Program-made: the position numbers and the translations under genes
Source of the DNA: Candidatus Auribacter fodinae
Lineage (GTDB): Bacteria; Auribacterota; Auribacteria; Auribacterales; Auribacteraceae
Length of the DNA stretch: 33,098 nt
Direction: 5' to 3'
Assembly (NCBI GenBank): GCA_003599815.1
Contig: QZJZ01000003.1
Location: 1 to 33,098, forward strand
The notes under the pieces: model-generated
What the model saw: only the letters and a program-made list of their open reading frames with translations
What the model was told of the DNA's origin: nothing
Databases searched by the model: none
Part shown: positions 1-8,399 of the stretch, piece after piece
Layout of the letters: each line of letters begins with the position of its first letter
Numbering within the stretch: the stretch's first letter is position 1

Positions 1-1
1 A

Positions 2-337
2 AAAATAGAAAAAGAAAAAATTATGCTCAACGAAAGAAATTATATTGCAAGAGAACTGCATGATACAGTAACTCAAACACTTTTTTCCTCAAATCTTATT
101 GCAGAGGTTCTTCCTAAACTATGGAAAAAAGACCCTGAATCAGCAATTAAGAGATTAAATGAAATAAGAATGTTAAATAATCTTGCACTTACGGAAATAC
201 GGGCTCTACTTTTTGACCTAAGACCATCCTCCTTTAAAAATGAAGACCCCATTGCAAGAGAAAAAAATAAAAAGTTTCATAAAAGCTATAGAAAAATGGT
301 TACGGAAAAACTCAGATCCCAGCCCGCGGTTTTTTAA
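2..337 (+). CDS. NarL-family sensor histidine kinase fragment (HisKA_3), truncated
   Basis: The frame is open from the window edge (position 2); the first ATG is at 23. The sequence around 'NYIARELHDTVTQTLF' is the HisKA_3 dimerisation/phosphoacceptor box of NarL/DegS-type kinases, with the phospho-accepting His in ELHD. It continues through the second helix to 'EIRALLFDLRPSS', which is typical of the family. After about position 246 the similarity stops and the frame becomes Lys-rich low-complexity sequence ending at 337. The ATP-binding HATPase_c domain that should follow is missing. This segment is far more AT-rich than the sequence right of ~320, and its 3' part overlaps the tail of the opposite-strand gene. 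I infer that the gene is cut by a recombination or assembly junction at about 246-320. The true 5' end lies outside the window. Confidence 0.72.
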   Translation, partial: KIEKEKIMLNERNYIARELHDTVTQTLFSSNLIAEVLPKLWKKDPESAIKRLNEIRMLNNLALTEIRALLFDLRPSSFKNEDPIAREKNKKFHKSYRKMVTEKLRSQPAVF

Positions 338-3300
338 ATCCTCACTTCCAAAGGCAATGTGCCAGTCTTCGCCCACTATATCTCCCATTTCAAAATCGTC
401 ATAATAAAAATGCATTTTGAAACTGAACGGATTCTGTCCAAGCTGGTCGCCGCGCATAGTCCTGAGGCGTATCAGTTCCATACGTGAGTTTATATTAGCG
501 AATGTGTCGGCAACCACGATCAGAGTGCCGAACGTGCCTTCATCTTCCTTTTCTTCAGCGTCAAACAACTTAAGCACCACAAACTCATCAGGAGCGATAC
601 GCATATCTTCGGTAATTTCCCTGAACAGGGCATACAGTTCTTCCGCCTGTTCAACGGTCTCTATTCCAATAGAGGCATTTATATCAATATGACGGTACGG
701 TTTTCCGCCGTTCAATTCCAGAAACGCCTGATGCATCTTCGGGCCGATCCAGTACGTACCGGGCAAGTTTGCCGCCTCGCTGATACCCTGCCGCAGTATA
801 ATAGAGTCATGCTCAACTTTACGAATAAACTCGTCAAGCCCGGCAATTATCTTGATAAGCTGATCGTCGCTCATATCAATAAGATACGGCACTTCAGCAG
901 GATCGTTTTCATTTTTTAAAATCGCGCGGGCAAGGTCGGATAAAACATAAAAACCTGTTGCGGGGTATACATTCATGATCTGATCTATAACCGTATCGGA
1001 AAACATACTCTGCGCCTGAGCCGGAATGCCGCCCGTATATGCCCGTATCTTTTCAAGATACGGCAGGAACCCTTTCCACTCCCTGTTAGCGACAATTACA
1101 TCTATCTCAGGAAGAGAAATTTTGCCATCAAGAACCACCTGCAGGGCTTCCAGCGGGCTGGCAGACAATAAATATGGTTTGAGAAAACGAGACGGGAACT
1201 GGCGCGACGCCGTCTGCGCATCGCTGAATATCCTATCAAGCGTTCCGGCGCTGTCAGGAATAGAACTGTCGCCTAATGAAATTTCAATATTCTGCACTAC
1301 CTGAAGAATATCCCGCGAACTTAAATCCAGCAGAAACGGTGCACGAGGGACATTGACGGGATTGTCCAAAATTGAGCGGATCATATCATTCAGCACATAA
1401 AACCCTGCCCGCGGATAATGATGCAGTATCTGTCGAATGCTGTCTTCCGCCAGCAAAGCCTTGAAGTTATCGGGAAGCGGAATGTTTGCCTGCGTTAATG
1501 AATAATAGCGGCGCAGGAAATCAGTCCATAACTGTACACCTGTATCGATCGTTCCTGTGTACGGCACAGACAACAACGGATCGCTCAGCAAATGATCGAA
1601 ATAAAGTGAGAATTCGATAGATTGCGTGGCACTGCCGCTCAATGTTTCTACCACATCATAGAGCGTATAACCGCTTCCTGACGGCAGGAGGCTGGTTTTT
1701 CCTGCTCCGGACAAAAACTGAAGCTCTTCCAGTATAACATCCACAAGCTGTTCATCTAAGAATACTTTTGGAGTCGCATCTATTAACTCTGCAAGCGCAA
1801 ATGCTTCCCGCTCACGAGTGGTATCACGGGTATACTGCCCTTTAAGCGCCTGAATCAGCTGACTGCTTTGATCGGGAGAAAGATTCGCGTTCAGCAACTG
1901 CAACGTGTCATACAACCCCGCTACCCGTGCAAAACTATCATAATGAGCATCAAAAAATATATCTCGCTGTGCAAACGTGCTATCCTTAATCGCATCCGCT
2001 TTATGCGTATACACCTGCAAATACGCTGATACAAACATAATCAACGGATTGCGCAACGCGAGGGGCTGAAAACGGAGGGTTCCCCTATCGCCATGCATCA
2101 TGACAAACGCACCGCGCTCTATGCTGATGGTATGAATACCATCAAACGCTTTCTCGCCAAAAATTTTCCTCATCAGATCCATGACAAACGCCAGATGCGC
2201 TTTCTGCACCGACGTCAGCGACGTTAAAGTCTCATATTCCGACAATGGAGCTTTTTCAACAACCATGACCGCTTCAGGAACGTTCGCGGTTCCTCCATTG
2301 ACAGTGTCCAGATACGGCGCCTCATCAAACAAATTATGCAGATAATTCCGCTTTCGGCTGTGTTTCAGCACAAAGTCCTTATCCTGTTCAATCGTAGGCA
2401 CTGACTTCTTATCCGTAATTCTGATAAGAACGCCATCGAGTTCAGGGTCTGTCACGCTCAGCTGTTCGACAATCTCATACGAGACCTGCACGCCCTGCTC
2501 GACGGACAATAGCCTGACCGCTTCTTCCAGCAGTTCCCTCTGCTCTTTCGCTTTCATAAAATAATTAAACTGAATAAAACCGCCGGGGCGGGTTACCCTC
2601 AGCATCTCCTTTACCGCGGTCGAAGCGCCGTCAATAAATTGCAGAAGATACATGGAGTTGACAAAATCAAATGTGCTGTCAGCATACGGCACACTGCGAG
2701 CGTCGCCGATAAGAAATTCAAGGTTTTCGGGAGGAGTACTGGCAATGACTCGCTGTGAGTTTTTTTCCATCCGTTTGAGCAGTTGTGTACGCGCCAGAAT
2801 CTGACCGCTGATGTTCCCCAGAGGAGCAGTCGCGTATTTCTCGATCGTATCCCCGGGTATATCACCCTGAAACTCCGGCCGCGACCGCAAACGATCTGAA
2901 ACAGCGTATGCCCCTGTAGTACCAGCGGCAATATCACCCTCTGTTTTTTCATTTTCATGCAGGTAGGCGGATATTTCCCGCGCTATGCGAATATTGTAAG
3001 GATTGAAATCCAGCCCAACGGAAAACGACGCGCCTTTGTAATACGCATAAAAAACATACTGCCCGCTTTGCGTTCCCAGATCGAGAAAGCGTTTTCCGTT
3101 GATATCCATATGCCTGCTGATCGGACGAAACACTTCATGCCCGCTGACGATATCCGCAGGCCTGACGTTGTTATTGCCAACCATCCGGGACACCTGATTA
3201 TTGCTCATCGACCCGGCTGTTTTTGCCCAATCACTCTGCCGCAGAGGAATATACGGCTTGCTGTGATCCGCATCGTACTGCGCCAGAAAATCGTCGTGAT

Positions 3301-6169
3301 GCTCGAAGAAAAGCGGCTCGCCGTTCTGGTCGCGATAGACAATCCCGCGTATCAGTATACCGCTGTCCAGCGCTTTCGCCCGTACACCGGCTAGAAATGA
3401 ATCAAGTTGTTCAGCTCCCTTAGGCCCTTCAGCAATGCTGTCTATGCTCTGGGATATTCCGGTCTCCTCAAGCTTAGCTTTATCCGGCCCTATCAGCTTG
3501 ACTGAAGCAAGAACGAACCCGCCGTCTTTCTCGAGTGTCAGTACACCATTGCCGAACGGCAGTCCGGGTATTTTAAACTGCGTAAGTTCAGGGCTTACTG
3601 CAACCAGCGCGTCGACAGCTCCTGTCTGAAACTCAGGCATTACCCGCACAAACAGGCTGTTGTCGAGGAGTTTAACTGACCGCAGGCGATACATTTTGCC
3701 ATCATACATGCCTAAAGGGTATAAATCAGCGTCTCCGACGCTACGAAATAATATTTCCGCCATCATCATAACCAGCGCTTCGAACGGCATGGTTGGATCA
3801 ATAACCACAGCGCTGATATTGCGGGATTCAAATTGTTCCTGCCATTGAGGGTTGAGCGTCTCACGCTCTACAATAGTCTCTCCATTGTACGCGCGCCTGA
3901 GCAGTTGAAAGGTATCGGGTATCAATGTGGATGGATCAACAGGTATCGCACGGGCAATATCCTGTGGGTTATCAAACAAGTTCAACTGCTGAGGTTTTCG
4001 CACCGGTTTCGGCGAATTGGCTATCACATGCCCTAACGCGTCATACGCGACAGCAAGATCAAAACCGGTTCCTGTCCGGGGCTGGTATACCCCTAATCGG
4101 TCAAGAAAATTACGCATAGTCAGCGTGCCGGACGGGTTAAGACCAAGATGAGATATAAATTCAAGCATCACATCTTCCTGCTGTGTCCCGGATTGTACAC
4201 GTTCGTTAATGCGGGCAAGCTCGGATATACGGCGCGCCGCATCGGCAGTGACTGCGGTAACCGTATCAGGCCCTACACTGCCCGTTTCCAACGCCTCTGT
4301 TCCCTCAATGTACTCAAGCTGATCCCCTGCGCGTGAAGTGAACAGAAATATAACCGGGCGCTTATTGACTTTAATGGTCACCGCGAGCTTGTTCGCTATC
4401 AGTTCAACACCTGCAAGTTCAAGCGACGGCGCATTCCGAATTCTCCACGGTTCGAGGATTTCCTGTGCCCGCGTGACCACTTCCCCGAAATTATCAGTAA
4501 GACGGACAGTATCGTAAACGGACATATCCCGTACTGAGGAGGCAATGAGCATCGACGAAAAAATTTGCGCCCTGACAGGGCGTATATCCGTATCCGCAAG
4601 CGGTTGTGACGCCAGCCACGACGCAAGAGCGATCGTAGATCCCTGTATCCACCGTTCAAATGGCGACCTCCACTGCTGAATAAGGGAAAAATAGCGGTTA
4701 TCATCGACAACTTCCCGCAACACCGGTTCAACTGCGCAATACCGTATATTTCTGGCATTCAGCTCATCACGGACGCCCTGCTGATGAAATCCTCCGGTAA
4801 CAAGAACTCCAACGCGAACGTTTTCTTTTTCCATCGCCGCAAGCAGGTTATTCACCATTGACTCTTCACGCTGGCGGGCAACCTGATAAAACACCCTCGC
4901 ATCCTCTGCCTGGCGCGAAATAACGTCCCAGTTTATATCTGCATAACTGTCTGAAACCAGTTTTCTTGCTGAATCTTTCATCCATGGAATGCTTAATGTG
5001 GTATTAAGTTCTGCAAGTACCGGCGCCTGAATAGTGAAAGCGAACAGGTCGCGGTAATAATATGAAGCGCGGTACAGGTTATAAATCTCAACGCCTGCCG
5101 CATCGGTAAAAAGCCCTGCCGCACATGCTTGTTCTGCTTGAGCGAGTTCACGGGAAATATCGGATTTTGTCAGGGAAGACGATTGCCGCAGGAGTTCAAT
5201 ATAATCCAGAACAGCCTCGTATCCGGACGTATCCGCGGCATACTCCCGTATCCATCCGCCCAGCGCTGAAAAATAATCACTGCGGGATACTTTTTTTAGT
5301 TTGTACCTGATATCATACTGAAAAATTTCAGTGACGGCATGCTTATCCGCGTGCGTTGATACATGATCCAGAAACGCCAGCCGTTGTTGTTCAACAGCAT
5401 TTATATCAATGGCTTGCTCCTTTTTTACAACATCAAGCAGAGACGCAAGAGCCGGATAATCGTCCTCAAAAGTGGCCGAACTCAGGGCCTCGCAAAGATA
5501 CGAGCAGTATGCATCCAGCGTAATTCCGTGGGTGTAGTACTGTGCCCAGCGTTCCAAAAAGACGCGCTGTCGGTCAGATACATTCTGAAGTGCGTAATCC
5601 CCGATAATTCGCTGAAATTCAGTTATCGCCTCAACAGCGTGAGCACAGGCGGGTAATGACTTCGCCAGCAAATCGTAATCCTGCCGGTACTGTCCGGCAT
5701 TTTCAACTCCGGTCAGTACAAAAGGTTTGTCACGGGTGATATATAGGTATTCCGCGCCTGAAATAGTTCCTTTATTCACAAAATAACGGGATACTTTATT
5801 AAGCGCCTGTTTGTCGGGGTAAGCCTGAAAGGTACGTGCGTCAATTTCGCCGGACGCTCCCTCAATTCCGACTACAGCGGAGCCATGATGGCTGAGGACG
5901 GCATTAATCAGGTTCGCAATATTATATTGCGCATCAGGCTGGCAATGAGCATCCTGTATATGATAAACAAAACGCGTCCCTTGTTCGCCGTTAAGTTCAA
6001 GAACGGCGCCGTAATCAGAAGGAATTGGTAGTGGGAAACGTTCCGTTTCGCTGGCGGCTAGTGAATTACACAAGCAGAGAACGGCTGTCAGCAATGCTCC
6101 TCTTGCGAAGAACCGCAATACAGCGTGTAACATGTTGGATTGAAGTGACTCAAGAAAATTAATACGCAT
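218..6169 (-). CDS. Giant exported multidomain protein: TraB/ChaN-like N-terminus, SAM methyltransferase, GNAT-like tail (3' truncated)
   Basis: About 1983 residues from the ATG at 6169; an in-frame ATG at 6184 is also possible and neither has a clear Shine-Dalgarno. A hydrophobic segment near residues 15-35 ending in 'LAA' looks like a Sec signal or membrane anchor. Residues ~65-480 carry 'HIQDAHC' (about 70), 'VVGIEGASGEID' and 'GVLVTGGFHQQG' (about 456), a pattern reminiscent of TraB/ChaN-type proteins and of giant Omnitrophota proteins (from memory). Residues ~1000-1270 are a class I SAM-dependent methyltransferase: motif I 'FLDLGTQSGQY' (~1026), then 'DARSVPYADSTFDFVNSMYLLQF' split as methyltransferase motifs, then 'LRVTRPGG'. 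The last ~100 residues resemble a GNAT acetyltransferase as far as the acetyl-CoA loop 'NRGLGSEFF', then turn into Phe-rich AT-rich sequence to the stop at 218, so the natural C-terminus is probably lost. Two long stretches (~500-1000 and ~1270-1880) are unrecognised. It lies 78 bp downstream of typA on the same strand. Confidence 0.75.
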   Translation of the reverse strand: MRINFLESLQSNMLHAVLRFFARGALLTAVLCLCNSLAASETERFPLPIPSDYGAVLELNGEQGTRFVYHIQDAHCQPDAQYNIANLINAVLSHHGSAVVGIEGASGEIDARTFQAYPDKQALNKVSRYFVNKGTISGAEYLYITRDKPFVLTGVENAGQYRQDYDLLAKSLPACAHAVEAITEFQRIIGDYALQNVSDRQRVFLERWAQYYTHGITLDAYCSYLCEALSSATFEDDYPALASLLDVVKKEQAIDINAVEQQRLAFLDHVSTHADKHAVTEIFQYDIRYKLKKVSRSDYFSALGGWIREYAADTSGYEAVLDYIELLRQSSSLTKSDISRELAQAEQACAAGLFTDAAGVEIYNLYRASYYYRDLFAFTIQAPVLAELNTTLSIPWMKDSARKLVSDSYADINWDVISRQAEDARVFYQVARQREESMVNNLLAAMEKENVRVGVLVTGGFHQQGVRDELNARNIRYCAVEPVLREVVDDNRYFSLIQQWRSPFERWIQGSTIALASWLASQPLADTDIRPVRAQIFSSMLIASSVRDMSVYDTVRLTDNFGEVVTRAQEILEPWRIRNAPSLELAGVELIANKLAVTIKVNKRPVIFLFTSRAGDQLEYIEGTEALETGSVGPDTVTAVTADAARRISELARINERVQSGTQQEDVMLEFISHLGLNPSGTLTMRNFLDRLGVYQPRTGTGFDLAVAYDALGHVIANSPKPVRKPQQLNLFDNPQDIARAIPVDPSTLIPDTFQLLRRAYNGETIVERETLNPQWQEQFESRNISAVVIDPTMPFEALVMMMAEILFRSVGDADLYPLGMYDGKMYRLRSVKLLDNSLFVRVMPEFQTGAVDALVAVSPELTQFKIPGLPFGNGVLTLEKDGGFVLASVKLIGPDKAKLEETGISQSIDSIAEGPKGAEQLDSFLAGVRAKALDSGILIRGIVYRDQNGEPLFFEHHDDFLAQYDADHSKPYIPLRQSDWAKTAGSMSNNQVSRMVGNNNVRPADIVSGHEVFRPISRHMDINGKRFLDLGTQSGQYVFYAYYKGASFSVGLDFNPYNIRIAREISAYLHENEKTEGDIAAGTTGAYAVSDRLRSRPEFQGDIPGDTIEKYATAPLGNISGQILARTQLLKRMEKNSQRVIASTPPENLEFLIGDARSVPYADSTFDFVNSMYLLQFIDGASTAVKEMLRVTRPGGFIQFNYFMKAKEQRELLEEAVRLLSVEQGVQVSYEIVEQLSVTDPELDGVLIRITDKKSVPTIEQDKDFVLKHSRKRNYLHNLFDEAPYLDTVNGGTANVPEAVMVVEKAPLSEYETLTSLTSVQKAHLAFVMDLMRKIFGEKAFDGIHTISIERGAFVMMHGDRGTLRFQPLALRNPLIMFVSAYLQVYTHKADAIKDSTFAQRDIFFDAHYDSFARVAGLYDTLQLLNANLSPDQSSQLIQALKGQYTRDTTREREAFALAELIDATPKVFLDEQLVDVILEELQFLSGAGKTSLLPSGSGYTLYDVVETLSGSATQSIEFSLYFDHLLSDPLLSVPYTGTIDTGVQLWTDFLRRYYSLTQANIPLPDNFKALLAEDSIRQILHHYPRAGFYVLNDMIRSILDNPVNVPRAPFLLDLSSRDILQVVQNIEISLGDSSIPDSAGTLDRIFSDAQTASRQFPSRFLKPYLLSASPLEALQVVLDGKISLPEIDVIVANREWKGFLPYLEKIRAYTGGIPAQAQSMFSDTVIDQIMNVYPATGFYVLSDLARAILKNENDPAEVPYLIDMSDDQLIKIIAGLDEFIRKVEHDSIILRQGISEAANLPGTYWIGPKMHQAFLELNGGKPYRHIDINASIGIETVEQAEELYALFREITEDMRIAPDEFVVLKLFDAEEKEDEGTFGTLIVVADTFANINSRMELIRLRTMRGDQLGQNPFSFKMHFYYDDFEMGDIVGEDWHIAFGSEDLKNRGLGSEFFRNHFSIAFMKLFIFFSCNGVFIFKGGWS

Positions 6170-6195
6170 ACAGGTATTGTACACTTTTCAGGCAC

Positions 6196-6217
6196 AAAAC
6201 GCAAGGTCAAGCGTCTT
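6196..6217 (-). terminator. Weak intrinsic terminator downstream of typA
   Basis: On the minus strand, about 30 nt past the typA stop, AAGACGC pairs with GCGTTTT around an 8-nt loop (one G-U pair), with Ts in the 3' arm. It would separate typA from the giant gene starting at 6169. The stem is short, so read-through is likely. Confidence 0.35.
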
Positions 6218-6246
6218 CAGATTACCTGCACGGCATTAACTTTTTA

Positions 6247-8076
6247 TCAGGCAACTTCAGTGCGCCGGCGGGCGCGGATTCGGGCGGTAGCGTCGAGTTC
6301 CTTCATGCGTAACCGTATACTCTCCGGTGTTACTTCCACAAGCTCATTCGGCCCGATATACTCAATGGCGAGATCCAGAGTCATTTCCCTTGGCGGAGTC
6401 AGCTTGACAGCCGCATCAGAGCCTGAAGCGCGCATATTGGTCAGTTTCTTTGTTTTACATGGACTGAGATCGAGATCTTCGTTCCGGGAATTTTCACCGA
6501 TTATCATTCCGCAGTACACGTCAACATTCGGCCCGATAAACAGCGCGCCGCGCATCTGGGCATTGTTTAAGGCATATGCGGTAGAGACACCGTTTTCCGA
6601 AGATACCAGCGAACCGCGTGAAACCGGCCTGAAACTGTCTTTCATCAGCGGTTTATACTCGTCAAACGCATGATACAGAATAGCGGTGCCGCGGGTTTTG
6701 GTCATAAGCGCGCCTTTAAGCCCGATCACCGCACGGGTGGATATCTGGTATTCAAGATGAACTTCGCCTTTCGGAGTCTGATACATGTTGAGCAGTGCCG
6801 CTTTGCGTTGTCCGATTTCCTCAACGACCGCACCGTAATATTCCTGCGGAACGTCAATGGTCAGAAACTCGTACGGTTCCAGTTTTACGCCGTTTTCCTC
6901 ATGGAAAATAACTTCAAGCTGAGCCAGTTCAAGTTCGAATCCTTCACGGCGCATGGTTTCTATGAGCACGGCGATATGCAGTTCGCCTCTGCCGGAAACC
7001 ATAAAGGTATTTGCGGATTCCGTCGGCGCAACCCTGAGCGATACGTTGGTTTCAACTTCTTTATACAACCGTTCCATAAGTGCGCGGGAGGTCACGTATT
7101 TCCCTTCACGCCCGGCGAACGGGCTGGTGTTCACCCCGATCCGCATCTGAACGGTGGGTTCGTCTATCTCTGGCGGAGGCAGTGGGCAGGGCTGATCCGG
7201 ATCGGTTATGGTTTCTCCGATACCGATTTCATCAAAGCCCGCGACAGCAACTATTTCGCCAGCAGAAACCTTATCTCTCTCAACCTGTTTTAATCCCTCA
7301 TACACCATTACGCTTTTAACGCGGGTACGGGTCATGTTTCCTTCGCGGTCAACGAGACAGGCAAGCATCCCTTTTTCTATGCTTCCCGCGGTTATTTTTC
7401 CTATTCCCATATTGCCTTTGTAGAAATCGGCCTTAAGAGCAAGCACAAGTATCTGCAAAGGAGCATGCTGTTTTACTGCCGGCGGAGGAAACGTGTGGAT
7501 AATGGTATCCAGCAAAGGAGTAATATCTGACGACGTGTCATGAATATTTTTCTTAGCGATACCTTCGAGTGCTGAAGCGTATACAATAGGAAAATCCAGC
7601 TGTTCCTCACTGGCGTTCAGCTCGCAGAACAAGTCAAAAGTATGGTTTTCCACATCGGATATTATAGCATCAGGACGGTCAATTTTATTTATGACGACAA
7701 TTGGTTTAAGTCCTAATTCCAGAGCCTTGCGCAAAACAAAGCGGGTTTGCGGCATAGGGCCTTCTTTCGCGTCAACGATCAGCAAAACACCGTCGACCAT
7801 ACGAAGAGTACGTTCCACCTCGCCGCCGAAATCAGCGTGACCGGGAGTATCGACAATATTGATTTTTATCCCTTTATACACAATGCTGGCGTTCTTTGCG
7901 GTAATGGTGATACCGCGTTCACGCTCAAGATCCATGGAGTCCATGATACGCTCGCCGAGATCCTCAATATTGCGCTGGACATGTGTTTGGCGCAGAAGTG
8001 CATCAACCAGAGTTGTTTTCCCATGATCAACGTGTGCGATAATAGCTATATTGCGAATCGGAATACTTTTCGTCAT
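6247..8076 (-). CDS. typA: Translational GTPase TypA/BipA
   Basis: Ribosome-associated GTPase of the EF-G/LepA superfamily, involved in ribosome assembly and stress or low-temperature growth. The G motifs are present in order: G1 'AHVDHGKT' (about residue 13), G2 'RGITI', G3 'DTPGH', G4 'NKID' and G5 'SAL'. They are followed by the beta-barrel domain, the EF-G-like domains ('TESANTFMVSGRGELHIAVL') and the TypA-specific C-terminus. The ATG at 8076 gives 609 residues, the usual length for the family. An in-frame ATG at 8160 would add 28 residues without family support (see rejected items). The purine-rich AGAAAG just upstream is a modest ribosome binding site. The gene is transcribed divergently from the 2371-residue protein gene. 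Confidence 0.96.
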   Translation of the reverse strand: MTKSIPIRNIAIIAHVDHGKTTLVDALLRQTHVQRNIEDLGERIMDSMDLERERGITITAKNASIVYKGIKINIVDTPGHADFGGEVERTLRMVDGVLLIVDAKEGPMPQTRFVLRKALELGLKPIVVINKIDRPDAIISDVENHTFDLFCELNASEEQLDFPIVYASALEGIAKKNIHDTSSDITPLLDTIIHTFPPPAVKQHAPLQILVLALKADFYKGNMGIGKITAGSIEKGMLACLVDREGNMTRTRVKSVMVYEGLKQVERDKVSAGEIVAVAGFDEIGIGETITDPDQPCPLPPPEIDEPTVQMRIGVNTSPFAGREGKYVTSRALMERLYKEVETNVSLRVAPTESANTFMVSGRGELHIAVLIETMRREGFELELAQLEVIFHEENGVKLEPYEFLTIDVPQEYYGAVVEEIGQRKAALLNMYQTPKGEVHLEYQISTRAVIGLKGALMTKTRGTAILYHAFDEYKPLMKDSFRPVSRGSLVSSENGVSTAYALNNAQMRGALFIGPNVDVYCGMIIGENSRNEDLDLSPCKTKKLTNMRASGSDAAVKLTPPREMTLDLAIEYIGPNELVEVTPESIRLRMKELDATARIRARRRTEVA

Positions 8077-8218
8077 AAAACACTTTCTGTAAATAAGTTT
8101 CAACCCACTCCTAAAGAACATCATCCAAAATGTGGAGCGTAAATATACCACAGACAGCACCTGCTGTCAATCAGAGATAAAGAAACATAGATTTTTTATT
8201 CATGGTGTATGAATCTTT

Positions 8219-8297
8219 ATCGGCAAATAATAATTTTTAATCACAAACAAAGTATGATTTTTTCATTAGCATAATGTAAACGCCCCTTTTTGCCGAT
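8219..8297. repeat. Long-range stem-loop in the typA/giant-gene divergent region
   Basis: ATCGGCAAA (8219-8227) is perfectly complementary to TTTGCCGAT (8289-8297) across a 61-nt AT-rich loop. The size (79 bp) is close to the inverted-repeat elements at 16.3-17.3 kb, but the arms differ in sequence. It lies in the 323 bp between typA and the giant-protein gene. Function unknown. Confidence 0.45.
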
Positions 8298-8310
8298 CTT
8301 AAGTTATAGA

Positions 8311-8339
8311 TTGATAGACCGTTCCGAAAAATATATTGT
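8311..8339 (+). promoter_or_regulatory. Candidate sigma70-type promoter for the 2371-residue protein
   Basis: TTGATA (8311-8316) and TATTGT (8334-8339) are separated by 17 bp, about 60 bp upstream of the start codon. The match is moderate (5/6 and 4/6) and based on consensus only. Confidence 0.3.
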
Positions 8340-8345
8340 AATAAA

Positions 8346-8379
8346 ACCCGTTCAGGAGACCTTAAATATAATAACGGGT
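8346..8379 (+). promoter_or_regulatory. 5' leader hairpin directly upstream of the ribosome binding site
   Basis: ACCCGTT (8346-8352) pairs with AACGGGT (8373-8379). The hairpin ends immediately before the probable Shine-Dalgarno AAAAGGA (8380-8386), which is 13 nt from the ATG at 8400. It could influence translation initiation or mRNA stability. Confidence 0.4.
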
Positions 8380-8399
8380 AAAAGGATACAAACGCGCTT

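Noticed and set aside
2957-3394. 145-codon plus-strand frame opposite the giant minus-strand gene
   Set aside because: Lies over the methyltransferase domain of a well-supported coding frame and has no family resemblance.
8077-8160. Upstream in-frame start for TypA adding 28 residues
   Set aside because: The extra residues precede the normal TypA N-terminus and resemble no family member; the ATG at 8076 gives the usual length.
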